A DNA stretch of 41,238 nucleotides, taken from positions 1 to 41,238 of IMG/VR virus record IMGVR_UViG_3300033064_006821; one strand, given 5' to 3'. Shown here one piece after another: positions 8,172 to 15,777 of this stretch (position 1 is its first letter; each line of letters starts with the position of its first letter). The stretch comes from a virus. The position numbers and the translations under genes were made by a program. The notes under the pieces are model-generated. The model had not been told where the DNA came from. It saw only the letters and a program-made list of their open reading frames with translations, and made no database searches.

Positions 8172-9323
8172 TCAATCATCCCATTCGGTGGTGTTGCCGT
8201 CCCATTGGGTCTGGTCGTAGTCCCAGACGGTCTGCAGCACCGTGTTGCCCTGCTGGGTGTAGTAGGTGAGTTCGTTCGGCCCGAAGTGGCGGGTGGAGTC
8301 GCGGATTACGGTTCCGTCACGCGGATGGGACCTCACGGCGGAACCATAGACCGGTCCGTCGAGTGGTCGGCCGCCGGCCCAGGCATCGGGGTCCGGGTAG
8401 ACGAGGAACCCCGGAATCTCGGGCCACGCTCCGCGGGTATCGTCGAGCCTGAGCGCCAGCATCCGCGGCTGCGGTTCCAGGGCGTCGGCGAATCCCCTTC
8501 GCATGGCACCGGAGAACCGGACCGAGCCGTCGCGCCAGACACCCTGGACGCGTCGTCCTTCCAGTCCCAGACCGACATCCAGTCTGGTCGTGATCCGAGC
8601 GGTCCCAAAACTGAGCCCCACCCACTGCACGGCACCAGTCCGAGATGCGAGTACCCCGTACCGCCACACACCGTCGTGGAGGACACGGGCCGGCGAAGCG
8701 CGCCGATGTGTCCCGTCGCGGAACCCGGGACGCCGGCTGGCCAGAGCCAACCCAGCACGCAGCATCGGCGAGGCCGCCGCGACTGTTGTTCGGTTCTCCG
8801 ACAGCGTCGCCCGTAGCTCGAGGCTGCGCAGGTGCGAGCGGGCGTTCTTCCAAACGTCGATCGCGATACGGGCAAGCCGTGCGACTTCCGGGTCGAACCC
8901 CTTGTCGTTGCCGAGGTCCAGGGTGACGGAGAACAGCGCCCAGCGGCGACCGACGTTGTAGTCCTCCGTGCCGTCACGTCGGACCGTGGCGTCGTGGCGG
9001 AGAACCGCCTGGCCTTCCTGCACCGTGGCGTCCCGGAACCCGGCACTCACCAGACCCCGCCGGACAGCGTAAGGCGTGCCCTTGTAGCGGTGCAGTTCGA
9101 CCGCGGCAGCAACCATCGAGCGGCGCTCCGCCTCAGTTGTCGCCAGAGCCCACTCCTCGCCGATCGACAACGACCAAGCCAGCCAAGGCAGCAGATGCGC
9201 CGGGATGGTCCTCGGGTTCCAGAGATCCCGGTTCGGCACCGGGATGTCCGACAGGCGGGCCAGACTGATAGCCAGTGCCTGCTCGGCCGCACTCGCGTTC
9301 GACGGCAGCAGGGACGCTGTCAT
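8172..9323 (-). CDS. Baseplate / tail protein I (P2 gpI-like), extended
   Basis: The first 170 or so residues match phage tail protein I, a baseplate component joining gpJ to the fibre. They include LPWLAWSLSIGEEWALATTE and an ELHRYKGTPYAVRRGL segment characteristic of the family. The protein is 383 aa, about twice the P2 gpI length (176 aa). The extra C-terminal half has a run of short beta-rich repeats with RDGT, HDGV and RDGS motifs and ends in VWDYDQTQWDGNTTEWDD, which looks like a linker or fibre-attachment domain. The ATG overlaps the gpJ stop (ATGA). Confidence 0.9.
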   Translation of the reverse strand: MTASLLPSNASAAEQALAISLARLSDIPVPNRDLWNPRTIPAHLLPWLAWSLSIGEEWALATTEAERRSMVAAAVELHRYKGTPYAVRRGLVSAGFRDATVQEGQAVLRHDATVRRDGTEDYNVGRRWALFSVTLDLGNDKGFDPEVARLARIAIDVWKNARSHLRSLELRATLSENRTTVAAASPMLRAGLALASRRPGFRDGTHRRASPARVLHDGVWRYGVLASRTGAVQWVGLSFGTARITTRLDVGLGLEGRRVQGVWRDGSVRFSGAMRRGFADALEPQPRMLALRLDDTRGAWPEIPGFLVYPDPDAWAGGRPLDGPVYGSAVRSHPRDGTVIRDSTRHFGPNELTYYTQQGNTVLQTVWDYDQTQWDGNTTEWDD

Positions 9324-10216
9324 CGCGCGTCATCCACCGTGACCGTGATGTCGATGCCCGTGCAGTACGGAGCCTCGTCCTCAGCCACGATCAGATCCGT
9401 CGCCGGTGCCAGCAGAGCGACCGTGCGGCACCCGGGCTGGTGCAGTGCCGCCAGCAGGCCCGACACCGCAACCTCCGCCCCGATCGCATGGCGGTCCGCC
9501 ACATAGGCCGACGCGGCAGCCAGAGCCTCGGCGCGAACCAGATCAGGATCCGGACCCGATCGAACACGCAGCTGCGCCGCAACCGTGTAGGGGATCACGG
9601 TCGCCGATACCACGCTGACGCTGTCGGTGAGCGGCCGCACCTTGTCGGCTGATACCGCGGAGCGGACCGTCGCGATCAGCCCCGCATCGGCAGTGCCGTC
9701 GCCGAGCGTCGACAGGATGGTCACGCGAACCAGCCCCGGTGCTGGGCTCGCCACCGACACGTCCTTGACCATGGAGGACGCCGACAGCGTGTGGAACCGA
9801 TAGGCCTGCCGCGACCCGGCTGTCGGATAGCCCTCGAGGGCAAGGACGATGCGCTGGCGGAACCGTTCGTCGCCCTCCATCATCGCCACTCTCGGTGGCG
9901 TCGCGTTCGGTGCTGCTGCCTCGACCTCCAGACGAGCGACGTTCAGAAGAGCGCCGAGGTGATCGAGGTCGGACCCGATCGCGGTCGCCACCAGGACCGC
10001 GCGCGCCGCGTCGTTGACGCGCTGGCGGAGCAGCACCTCCCGATAGGCGGCGACCTCCAGCAACTTGATAGCGGGATCGCTCTCCAGATCGGCCGTGTAA
10101 TCCGGCCACCGGGCAACCAGATCCGCCTTCAAGGCTGCCAGCACCGTCTCGTAGTCGATCGCCTCGACAACCGTCGGGGCCGGCAGGCGCGACAGATCGA
10201 TCGCGGCGTCGGTCAC
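9320..10216 (-). CDS. Baseplate assembly protein J (P2 gpJ-like)
   Basis: This 298-aa protein forms the baseplate wedge with gp25/W and gpI; the length is close to P2 gpJ (302 aa). Typical family features are the N-terminal region DYTADLESDPAIKLLEVAAY, followed by RQRVNDAARAVLVATAIGSD and LDHLGALLNVAR, and the central MMEGDERFRQRIVLALEGYPTAG-type segment (about residues 113-135). The start is GTG, supported by GGAG about 6-7 bases upstream. It is two to three bases from the gp25 stop and overlaps gpI by four bases, so W-J-I is one tightly packed unit. Confidence 0.94.
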   Translation of the reverse strand: MTDAAIDLSRLPAPTVVEAIDYETVLAALKADLVARWPDYTADLESDPAIKLLEVAAYREVLLRQRVNDAARAVLVATAIGSDLDHLGALLNVARLEVEAAAPNATPPRVAMMEGDERFRQRIVLALEGYPTAGSRQAYRFHTLSASSMVKDVSVASPAPGLVRVTILSTLGDGTADAGLIATVRSAVSADKVRPLTDSVSVVSATVIPYTVAAQLRVRSGPDPDLVRAEALAAASAYVADRHAIGAEVAVSGLLAALHQPGCRTVALLAPATDLIVAEDEAPYCTGIDITVTVDDAR

Positions 10217-10219
10217 GCG

Positions 10220-10558
10220 CTACTCCACGGTGATGCCGTCGAGGGTGATGGTGCGGCCGTCCGGGAGGTGGCGGACCACGAGCTCGATGGTGAGGCGACC
10301 CGGCACCGCCTCGGTGACCGCAATCCGCTCGACGCGAACTCGCGGCTCCCACCGTCGAAGTGCCCGGGCGGTAGCAGCGAAGATCTCCACTCGCAGCCCC
10401 GGCGACATCGGCCGGTCGATCAGTCCCGGCAGATCCGAGCCGTAGTCCCGGCGCATCACCCGGGTCCCGATGCGCGTGGTCAGGATGTCGCGGATCGACT
10501 GGCGCAGATGGTCGATGCCGGCGAGCGCGGCACCGGTGGTGGCATCCATGCCTTCCAT
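10220..10558 (-). CDS. Baseplate wedge protein, GPW/gp25 family
   Basis: This 112-aa protein matches the gp25/P2 W family of baseplate wedge proteins. The family signature is visible: LRQSIRDILTTRIGTRVMRR directly followed by DYGSDLPGLIDRP, then RVEIFAATARALRRWEPRVRVERI. The length is normal for the family. GGGAG lies about 8 bases before the ATG. It follows the PAAR gene and precedes gpJ, the conserved order for contractile phages. Confidence 0.93.
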   Translation of the reverse strand: MEGMDATTGAALAGIDHLRQSIRDILTTRIGTRVMRRDYGSDLPGLIDRPMSPGLRVEIFAATARALRRWEPRVRVERIAVTEAVPGRLTIELVVRHLPDGRTITLDGITVE

Positions 10559-10561
10559 GGA

Positions 10562-10855
10562 TCAGTCTCCCGCGAAGACGTCCGGACTGCCGGTCGCGAC
10601 CGCCGAACCGCAGGCGACGGGGTCGCCGATACGCGCCAGTTGGCGGCCGTTGACGTAAACCGTGCGACTGCCGGCAGCCTGCACGCTCGCATGGGTCTCT
10701 GGAATGTCCGGGCAAGTGTGCGGCAGCCAGGCGTCATGCTGGCGATGCGCCGGTCTGCGGTTGACGAACACGTCCGGGCTGCCCTCGGCATTGGGGCGAG
10801 CCGGCCAGCAGCCGTGGCCGGTGCAGAGATCGGCGAGACGGGCGACGGCGGGCAT
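10562..10855 (-). CDS. PAAR-domain tail spike tip protein
   Basis: This 97-aa protein resembles PAAR proteins that cap the membrane-piercing spike (gpV) of contractile tails. Features are PAVARLADLCTGHGCWPARP near the N-terminus, SPDVFVNRRPAHRQHDAW, and a second half repeating the pattern (RTVYVNGRQLARIGDPVACG and GSPDVFAGD). His and Cys residues in the expected places would bind the metal. The ATG at 10855 follows AAGGTG, and a GTG at 10861 is an alternative start. It is separated from its natural partner gpV by the inserted prlF-yhaV pair, so its transcription must pass through the antisense of that pair or start in the 57-bp gap. Confidence 0.88.
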   Translation of the reverse strand: MPAVARLADLCTGHGCWPARPNAEGSPDVFVNRRPAHRQHDAWLPHTCPDIPETHASVQAAGSRTVYVNGRQLARIGDPVACGSAVATGSPDVFAGD

Positions 10856-10862
10856 GGGCACC

Positions 10863-10891
10863 TTGATTTAGTAAGGACAATTCCTTACGTT
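10863..10891 (+). promoter_or_regulatory. Promoter and palindromic operator of prlF-yhaV
   Basis: A perfect inverted repeat, GTAAGGA-CAAT-TCCTTAC, spans 10871-10888. It lies between a possible -35 (TTGATT, 10863-10868) and a weak -10 (TACGTT, 10886-10891) with 17-bp spacing, about 25 bases upstream of prlF. PrlF is an AbrB-fold antitoxin, and such antitoxins repress their own operons through palindromes, so this is the likely operator. It is also only 15 bases from the divergent PAAR gene start and might affect that gene. Confidence 0.7.
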
Positions 10892-10912
10892 CAACAGGCG
10901 AGGAGACCGACC

Positions 10913-11233
10913 ATGCCGAACGTACATGCAACCGCCACCATCACGTCGAAGGGACAGGTCACCCTGCCCAAGGCGGTCCGTCAGGCGCTCGGCGTCGACG
11001 CCGGCAGCCGCATATCCTTCGACCTACGCGGCGACGACGTCATCGTGACCCGAGCCGAGGAGGAACCGCATGCCGATCCGGCGATCGAGGCGTTCCTCGA
11101 AGTGTTGGCCCAGGACATCCGGTCGGGGCGCAACGTCGGCGCCCTGCCGGAGAGATTGGCCGCTGCGCTGACGGCTCTCCCCGACGGGCCGGTCGACATC
11201 GACGAGCTGATCGACGGTGACGTTGCCCTCTGA
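10913..11233 (+). CDS. prlF: PrlF family antitoxin
   Basis: This 106-aa protein is the antitoxin of a type II system. Residues 8-27 (ATITSKGQVTLPKAVRQALG) are the classical AbrB/SpoVT swapped-hairpin DNA-binding motif, and the acidic C-terminal half (EAFLEVLAQDIRSG and PVDIDELIDGDV) is what binds the toxin in PrlF proteins. GAGGAG stands about 7 bases before the ATG, and a palindromic operator lies upstream. The stop overlaps the yhaV start by one base (TGATG). It is on the strand opposite to all surrounding tail genes, which marks it as an inserted cargo unit. Confidence 0.93.
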   Translation: MPNVHATATITSKGQVTLPKAVRQALGVDAGSRISFDLRGDDVIVTRAEEEPHADPAIEAFLEVLAQDIRSGRNVGALPERLAAALTALPDGPVDIDELIDGDVAL

Positions 11234-11682
11234 TGCAGCGGCATGGCTGGACGCTGCTGTTCCATGACTGTCTGGTCGAGCAGTTGGATCGTCTGGCCGC
11301 AGCGGCCGGAGTGATCAGTGAACCCGAACCCTTGAACGCCAACGCCAAGCTGCTCCTGGCATTGCGGCACGCAATGTTCGAGGTGGTCCCGAGCAACCCC
11401 GGCGCCGACGTACACCGACAGGGCAATACGCTCGGCAAAGCGCACCGGCATTGGCGCCGGATCAAGATCGGCCAACGGTTCCGCTTGTTCTTCCGATATG
11501 ACGCCCGTGCCCGGATCATCGTCTATGCCTGGGTCAACGACGAGAAGACGCTGAGAACCCGAGGTGCGCGCAACGACGCCTACACGGTCTTCCAGAAAAT
11601 GCTGGACCGAGGGAACCCACCGGACAGCTGGGACGCCCTCGTACAGCAGGCTCACAAAGAACCGGAACGCGGACATGGCTAG
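11233..11682 (+). CDS. yhaV: YhaV family ribonuclease toxin
   Basis: This 149-aa protein is the toxin partner of PrlF, a RelE-superfamily endoribonuclease that cuts mRNA. Family features are the N-terminal GWTLLFHDCLVEQLDRLA, the KLLLALRHAMFEVVPSNP segment, LGKAHRHWRRIKIGQRFRLF (basic RNA-contacting region around residues 72-92), and VYAWVNDEKTLRTRGARNDAY near the C-terminus. The length is normal. The gene is coupled to prlF. Its TAG stop is formed with the same CTAG tetranucleotide that ends the convergent gpV gene, so the cassette abuts the tail gene with no spare bases. Confidence 0.94.
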   Translation: MQRHGWTLLFHDCLVEQLDRLAAAAGVISEPEPLNANAKLLLALRHAMFEVVPSNPGADVHRQGNTLGKAHRHWRRIKIGQRFRLFFRYDARARIIVYAWVNDEKTLRTRGARNDAYTVFQKMLDRGNPPDSWDALVQQAHKEPERGHG

Positions 11683-12158
11683 TTCAAATCGATCCGCGTG
11701 GCACGGACAGTGACGTTGTCGGCGGTCATGACCAGTTCGCTGACGCCGATGGCGAACGTGATCGAGCCACCGGCCGGCACCTCGAGGCGGTAGTGGTGCC
11801 CGGCCCGGTCGTAGCGCTCGAACGCCCCGTCCTTCCACACCGTGGTCGACACCTCGACCCGGTCGGCCGGCGCAGGTGCTGCTGCACGATAGAGCGCGCC
11901 CAGGACGCAGCCCTGGTTCAGCTCGCCGCCAGGGCAGAGGACGAGCACCTGCTCGCCGATCTCGGGCGGATGCCAGGTGACGTCGCCCTCGGCGCGGGAG
12001 GTCAGGAACGGCAGCCAGTTGCTGAGGATCGGCCCGCTCCGAACCCGCACGCGGGCGGCGGTGTAGTCGGCCTCGGCGATTGTGCCGTAGAGCGCCATGC
12101 AGCCGAGCCGTCGCTCGATGTCGGCGACGTCACGGTTCAGATGCAGCCGCTCGCCCAT
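11679..12158 (-). CDS. Baseplate assembly protein V (tail spike, P2 gpV-like)
   Basis: This 159-aa protein is the central tail spike. The family pattern is visible: DVADIERRLGCMALYGTIAE, ARVRVRSGPILSNWLPFLTS, WHPPEIGEQVLVLCPGG, and LNQGCVLGALYRAA (an OB-fold domain, about residues 20-95). A beta-helix-like C-terminus (about 100-159, GSITFAIGVSELVMTADNVT) follows. The length is below P2 gpV (211 aa). The start overlaps the stop of the upstream gene (TGATG). Its stop codon shares CTAG with the convergent yhaV gene. Confidence 0.93.
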   Translation of the reverse strand: MGERLHLNRDVADIERRLGCMALYGTIAEADYTAARVRVRSGPILSNWLPFLTSRAEGDVTWHPPEIGEQVLVLCPGGELNQGCVLGALYRAAAPAPADRVEVSTTVWKDGAFERYDRAGHHYRLEVPAGGSITFAIGVSELVMTADNVTVRATRIDLN

Positions 12159-12700
12159 CAGGTCTGCAGCATCAAACTGGTCAGCGACTGGTACTCTGGC
12201 TCGACCGGCGGCCCGAACGGCGAGTAGATCTTCAGCCGAACATCCGTTGGAGCGACAGCTTCCTCATCCGCTTCGCGGACCGTCCAGTACACCACCTCGT
12301 AGCCGAGCCGGGCGACGACAATGGGTGTGTCGCCGTCACCGTCGATATCGATATCGGTGCGCAACAGCCGCATGGACTCGGCAAGCCGGCCGAGGGTGTC
12401 TTCCTCCTCGAAGGCAGTCTCGACATCGGCGGCGATGCGGTCCACCTGACCGTCGGCTTGCTCGCCAGCGGCGACGATCTCGATGGCGAGTTCGAGCACA
12501 CGGCGTGTCGGGCCGCCCGGGCCGTCCGGCGTGCCGTCGACCCGCTCGTCGCGGGCATAGACCAGGATCGCGGGCAGCGCCTTGGCGAACAGCGGTGTGG
12601 TGCGGTTCACGTGTACGCGGTCGCCCGCTTCCGTCCGTGGTGCCGCACCGGCGAGCTGTGTCTGCACGGCGTCGCGGATCTGACTACGGGGATGGGTCAT
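12158..12700 (-). CDS. Probable tail terminator / minor tail protein (gpU-like)
   Basis: This 180-aa protein occupies the position between the head-tail connector and gpV. It opens with HPRSQIRDAVQTQLAGAA, followed by VHVNRTTPLFAKALPAILVY and a stretch LELAIEIVAAGEQADGQVDR, the pattern of tail-terminator proteins (lambda gpU or gpZ-like proteins that close the tail tube at the head end). The start overlaps the upstream stop by four bases (ATGA). I see no catalytic motif. The function is inferred from both sequence pattern and gene order. Confidence 0.75.
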   Translation of the reverse strand: MTHPRSQIRDAVQTQLAGAAPRTEAGDRVHVNRTTPLFAKALPAILVYARDERVDGTPDGPGGPTRRVLELAIEIVAAGEQADGQVDRIAADVETAFEEEDTLGRLAESMRLLRTDIDIDGDGDTPIVVARLGYEVVYWTVREADEEAVAPTDVRLKIYSPFGPPVEPEYQSLTSLMLQT

Positions 12701-13020
12701 GGCTGCACCCGATGCAGTATCAGCTTTGCCCCACCCATGCCGTCGGTGCGGATGTCGACCACGCGGTAGTCGCTGCCGGCGACCGTCAGCGTGTCGCCTT
12801 CCTCCGGCTCGACCGGCAGGTCGGCGAGCAGGACGTCCAGCACGGGGGCCGTCGTGGTCACCGGCACGCCGCCGGCGAGCCCGGCCTCGGCATGCTCGGC
12901 ATGGAAGATGGCGGCGATGGTGACAGGATCGCCGACCTGCGGCCGATAGAGCACCGTGGTGGCGAACGCGTCCCGCGCGGCGCCGCCGACCATGGCGGCC
13001 AGATCGTCCCATCCGGTCAT
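12697..13020 (-). CDS. Head-tail connector protein (lambda FII-like)
   Basis: This 107-aa protein follows the major capsid gene and precedes the tail terminator, where lambda-type phages encode small head-tail joining proteins. The sequence is beta-rich, with VLYRPQVGDPVTIAAIF, VEPEEGDTLTVAGSDYRVVD and a closing GGAKLILHRVQP, as in FII-like connectors that fill the portal exit. It overlaps the next gene by four bases. The assignment rests mainly on fold-like pattern and position. Confidence 0.75.
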   Translation of the reverse strand: MTGWDDLAAMVGGAARDAFATTVLYRPQVGDPVTIAAIFHAEHAEAGLAGGVPVTTTAPVLDVLLADLPVEPEEGDTLTVAGSDYRVVDIRTDGMGGAKLILHRVQP

Positions 13021-13039
13021 GATGTCGACCCCGCCCGCG

Positions 13040-14065
13040 TCAGTTCGAGCTGAAGAGCCGGACGACGAGCGCCGGGCGCTTCACGATCGGCAGCGGGTTC
13101 GACTGGCTGTAGACATCGATGCCGGTGCCGTTCTCGCGGGCGATCTGATAGGCGTACAGTTCCTGGCCGTAGGTACCGACCGCGTCCATCAGGTTGGCCG
13201 GCGCGAAGAACGTCCGGAAGGTGTCGGTCGTCCCCATCGGGAAGGCGATGCCCTCACCGACCGTCAGCAGGCTGTCGGTCTGACCGGTCGATAGCGTGAC
13301 GGTGCCGAGATACTCCTCGAAGGCGAGGCCGCCGAAGCGGAAGCCGGTCCGCAGGTCCTGTCGGAGCGGGTTCAACCCGGCGTTCGCCTCGAAGTACTTG
13401 TAGGCCTCCTCCACCCGCTTGTGGACGATCAGCTTGTCCCAGAACCCGGGGCTGACCAGGGCGTGCACGCTGGTCATGCTCTCGCCCTTCAGGTTCTCCT
13501 CGACGTGGCGCAGCACCTCTCGGCACTTGCCGAGCACGTCCGTGGTCTCGGTGCCGAGCTTGAAGTCGACCGACTTGGCCGTGATCGCGAACTCGGCGTG
13601 CCAGTCATAGACGGTCCGGCCCGCACCATCCTTGGTGATACCGTGAAGCGCCTTGGCCCGCATGTACTCCAGCGTCTGGGCGTGCTTCCAGCGCATGCGG
13701 GTGAGCTTGCGCATCATCACCTGGGCGAGCGGATCCTCGGCGGCGGCGAGCCCGAAGCCACGCTTGCCCTGGACCTCCTCGGGCAGCACCACGTCGTTGT
13801 GTGGGATGTGCGGCACGGTGAAGGAGCGCATGCTGGCGGTCTCGGACGAGCCGACGGTCGCGGGCGCCCCGGGGGCCACGGCCGGCAGCAAGCGCAGCTC
13901 GCCCTCGATCTGCTCGACGGTGACCTGGCGCTGGCTGATGGGCTCGGGCGTGAACAGGCCCAGGCCCCCAAGTCTTCCATAGCGGTTGGGCAGCAGCTGA
14001 ATGGCCGCCGTCATCTCGGCCAGCGTGTAGCCGCCGCCGTCGAAGGGGTTGACGATCACGGTCAC
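13040..14065 (-). CDS. Major capsid protein (lambda gpE family)
   Basis: This 341-aa protein is the HK97-fold major capsid protein; the length equals lambda gpE (341 aa). Features include NPFDGGGYTLAEMTAAIQLL at the N-terminus, then FTPEPISQRQVTVEQIEGEL, RKLTRMRWKHAQTLEYMRAK, and a C-terminal GQELYAYQIARENGTGIDVY followed by SQSNPLPIVKRPALVVRLF, all typical of the family. I chose the GTG at 14065 because GGAGG lies 8 bases upstream and the alignment to gpE-type starts (short leader then NPFDG) fits; the open frame extends further up without support. Confidence 0.96.
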   Translation of the reverse strand: MTVIVNPFDGGGYTLAEMTAAIQLLPNRYGRLGGLGLFTPEPISQRQVTVEQIEGELRLLPAVAPGAPATVGSSETASMRSFTVPHIPHNDVVLPEEVQGKRGFGLAAAEDPLAQVMMRKLTRMRWKHAQTLEYMRAKALHGITKDGAGRTVYDWHAEFAITAKSVDFKLGTETTDVLGKCREVLRHVEENLKGESMTSVHALVSPGFWDKLIVHKRVEEAYKYFEANAGLNPLRQDLRTGFRFGGLAFEEYLGTVTLSTGQTDSLLTVGEGIAFPMGTTDTFRTFFAPANLMDAVGTYGQELYAYQIARENGTGIDVYSQSNPLPIVKRPALVVRLFSSN

Positions 14066-14099
14066 GGGTCGGACCTCCAGAGTTCGCAATGATGAGGGT

Positions 14100-14492
14100 T
14101 CAGACGGCCAGGCGGGCGACGAGGCCGTGAGCGGCGAGTTCGGCCAGCTTCGCGGCGCGCTTGGTCGCATCGTCGACCGAGGCGTCCATCACGAGCGCGG
14201 CATCGGCGAGGACGACGGGCCCGCGCGCGAGCACCACGGCCTCGGTGTTGCCGGCGGTCGCATCGGTGGTGTTCAGCAGCACGGCGGACGCGAGTTCCGC
14301 ACCCTCGATGCCGACGGTCACCGCGGCGGGCGACAGCGCGTAGGTGCCGTCTGCCGTTACACGGCCGAGCACCGCGCCCATCGGATAGGAGCTGCCGGCA
14401 CGAAGCGTCACAGTCTCTCGGGTGTAGTCGCGGTCGAACTCGCGCTTCACCAGGTCGCCCAGGACACTGGGCGCGGTCAGGACAGTGGCCAT
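14100..14492 (-). CDS. Head decoration protein (lambda gpD-like)
   Basis: This 130-aa protein decorates and stabilises the expanded capsid. It shows the family pattern: LVKREFDRDYTRETVTLRAG, SYPMGAVLGRVTADGTYALS, then a beta-rich body and the LARGPVVLADAALVMDAS segment near the C-terminus. It lies between the protease/scaffold gene and the major capsid gene, the same order as lambda C-Nu3-D-E. It starts 3 bases after the protease stop. Confidence 0.92.
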   Translation of the reverse strand: MATVLTAPSVLGDLVKREFDRDYTRETVTLRAGSSYPMGAVLGRVTADGTYALSPAAVTVGIEGAELASAVLLNTTDATAGNTEAVVLARGPVVLADAALVMDASVDDATKRAAKLAELAAHGLVARLAV

Positions 14493-14495
14493 GGA

Positions 14496-14894
14496 TCAGC
14501 CCTCCCGGCCGGCGGCGGCAGCGGCCCGGGCTGCCCGGAGCAGCGGGCTGTCGGCGGACGGTGCGGGGCGCTCGCCAGCCGACGCTGGTCCTGCGACGGG
14601 AGCCGCCGCCACGATGTCGAGACCGGCGTCGCGGGACGCGAGCGTGTCGAGCACGCTGCGGCGGAGCACTGCCGGGTCGAAGCCGCGGCGCATGGCCTCG
14701 GCGGCGTCGACGGTGACGCCGAGGCGTGCGGCCTGGGCGGCGACGGTCATCAGCTCGGCCATCTCAGCGCGGAGCTGTACTGCGAGGCCCGCGTCGGCGG
14801 CGGCCGACACGACCGGTGCTGCGGTCTCAACGATCATGGCCGGCTCGAGTGCATCAGCACCCGCAGGCGGTTGTTCGGGCAAGCCCGTCTTCAT
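14496..14894 (-). CDS. Nested scaffold protein (Nu3-like) from an internal start in the protease gene
   Basis: An in-frame ATG inside the protease gene (codon 294, at 14894) has its own strong ribosome site, AAGGAG, 8 bases upstream. It would give a 132-aa protein starting MKTGLPEQPPAGADALEPAM, rich in Ala, Glu and Pro with a helical middle part, as expected for a capsid scaffold. In lambda the scaffold Nu3 is made in exactly this way from the 3' part of gene C. The start and site are seen directly; production of the separate protein is inferred. Confidence 0.72.
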   Translation of the reverse strand: MKTGLPEQPPAGADALEPAMIVETAAPVVSAAADAGLAVQLRAEMAELMTVAAQAARLGVTVDAAEAMRRGFDPAVLRRSVLDTLASRDAGLDIVAAAPVAGPASAGERPAPSADSPLLRAARAAAAAGREG

Positions 14895-15773
14895 GGGAGT
14901 CTCCTTCACGTGAGGGAACGCTCTGGCGGCAATGGACCGAGGCCGGCCAAGCCGCTCGGCAAATGCGGTCAGCACGGCATCGAAGCTGCCGATCCGGTCG
15001 GCGAGCCCGGCGGCAACTGCGCGCTCGCCCCGGAACGTGGCGGCCTCGGTCTGCCGAATGACGATGGCTGTGATCCCGCGATTGCGGGCGACCAGATCGA
15101 CGAAGGCGTCGTTCAGCGCGTCGACGTCGGCCTGGATCCGGGCGCGCGCCGAGTCCGACAGCGGCAGATGCGGGGAGCCGTCGATCTTGTGCGCCCCGGC
15201 GTGAACGAAGCTGTAGGCAAGACCGGCCTGTCGGTCGGCTGCACTCTGGTCGACATGGACCGCGACCACGCCGATTGATCCGACCTCCGCGGTGCGGGTC
15301 AGCCAGATCTGCTCGGCGACCGACGCGATCGCGTAACCGGCCGAGAGAGCCGCCTCGTCGGCGATTGCCCAGATCGGCTTCCCGCTGGCGCGCTGGAGTT
15401 CGCTGAGCCGGTCGGCCAGATCGAACACCCCGCCCGCCTCGCCCCCGGGCGTGTCGAGCTCGAGCAGCACTCCCCGGACGTCAGCGGACGACAAGGCAGC
15501 TTCGATCTCGTCGCCGATGTCGGCGTAAGCCGTGAGTCCTGACGCGGCGGCCAGGTATGAGGATCGCCGCACCAGGGTGCCGAGCACCGGTACCACAGCG
15601 ATGCCTGGCTCGATGACCTGCGGCGCCGGACGGTCAGTAGCGCCCGACGGCAACGGCAACGAGCCGCCCGCCAGTCGAGGGCCGAGCGCCTCCAGGATGG
15701 CGGCCAGCTTCGGGCGCGCGATCATGAGCGGCGTGCCGTATAGGCGCGCTGCCAGGTGCGGCAGGTCGGTCAT
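14496..15773 (-). CDS. S49 family prohead protease with C-terminal scaffold region (lambda gpC-like)
   Basis: This 425-aa protein is the head maturation protease. The S49/SppA core spans about residues 55-290. The catalytic serine is probably Ser144 in AALSAGYAIAS, and the paired lysine Lys196 in AGAHKIDGSP. The VGSIGVV motif (about 165-170) and LLELDTPGGEAGGVFDLA (103-120) are also diagnostic. From residue 294 the chain becomes the scaffold, which can also start internally. The ATG at 15773 begins MTDLPHLAARLYGTPLMI, a typical family N-terminus, and sits 4 bases after the portal stop. The longer open frame has no support. Confidence 0.95.
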   Translation of the reverse strand: MTDLPHLAARLYGTPLMIARPKLAAILEALGPRLAGGSLPLPSGATDRPAPQVIEPGIAVVPVLGTLVRRSSYLAAASGLTAYADIGDEIEAALSSADVRGVLLELDTPGGEAGGVFDLADRLSELQRASGKPIWAIADEAALSAGYAIASVAEQIWLTRTAEVGSIGVVAVHVDQSAADRQAGLAYSFVHAGAHKIDGSPHLPLSDSARARIQADVDALNDAFVDLVARNRGITAIVIRQTEAATFRGERAVAAGLADRIGSFDAVLTAFAERLGRPRSIAARAFPHVKETPMKTGLPEQPPAGADALEPAMIVETAAPVVSAAADAGLAVQLRAEMAELMTVAAQAARLGVTVDAAEAMRRGFDPAVLRRSVLDTLASRDAGLDIVAAAPVAGPASAGERPAPSADSPLLRAARAAAAAGREG

Positions 15774-15777
15774 GGCG

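Noticed and set aside
9791-10912. Long upstream extension of the prlF frame
   Set aside because: The open frame runs antisense through gpJ, gp25 and PAAR; the real start is the ATG at 10913 with GAGGAG and the operator.
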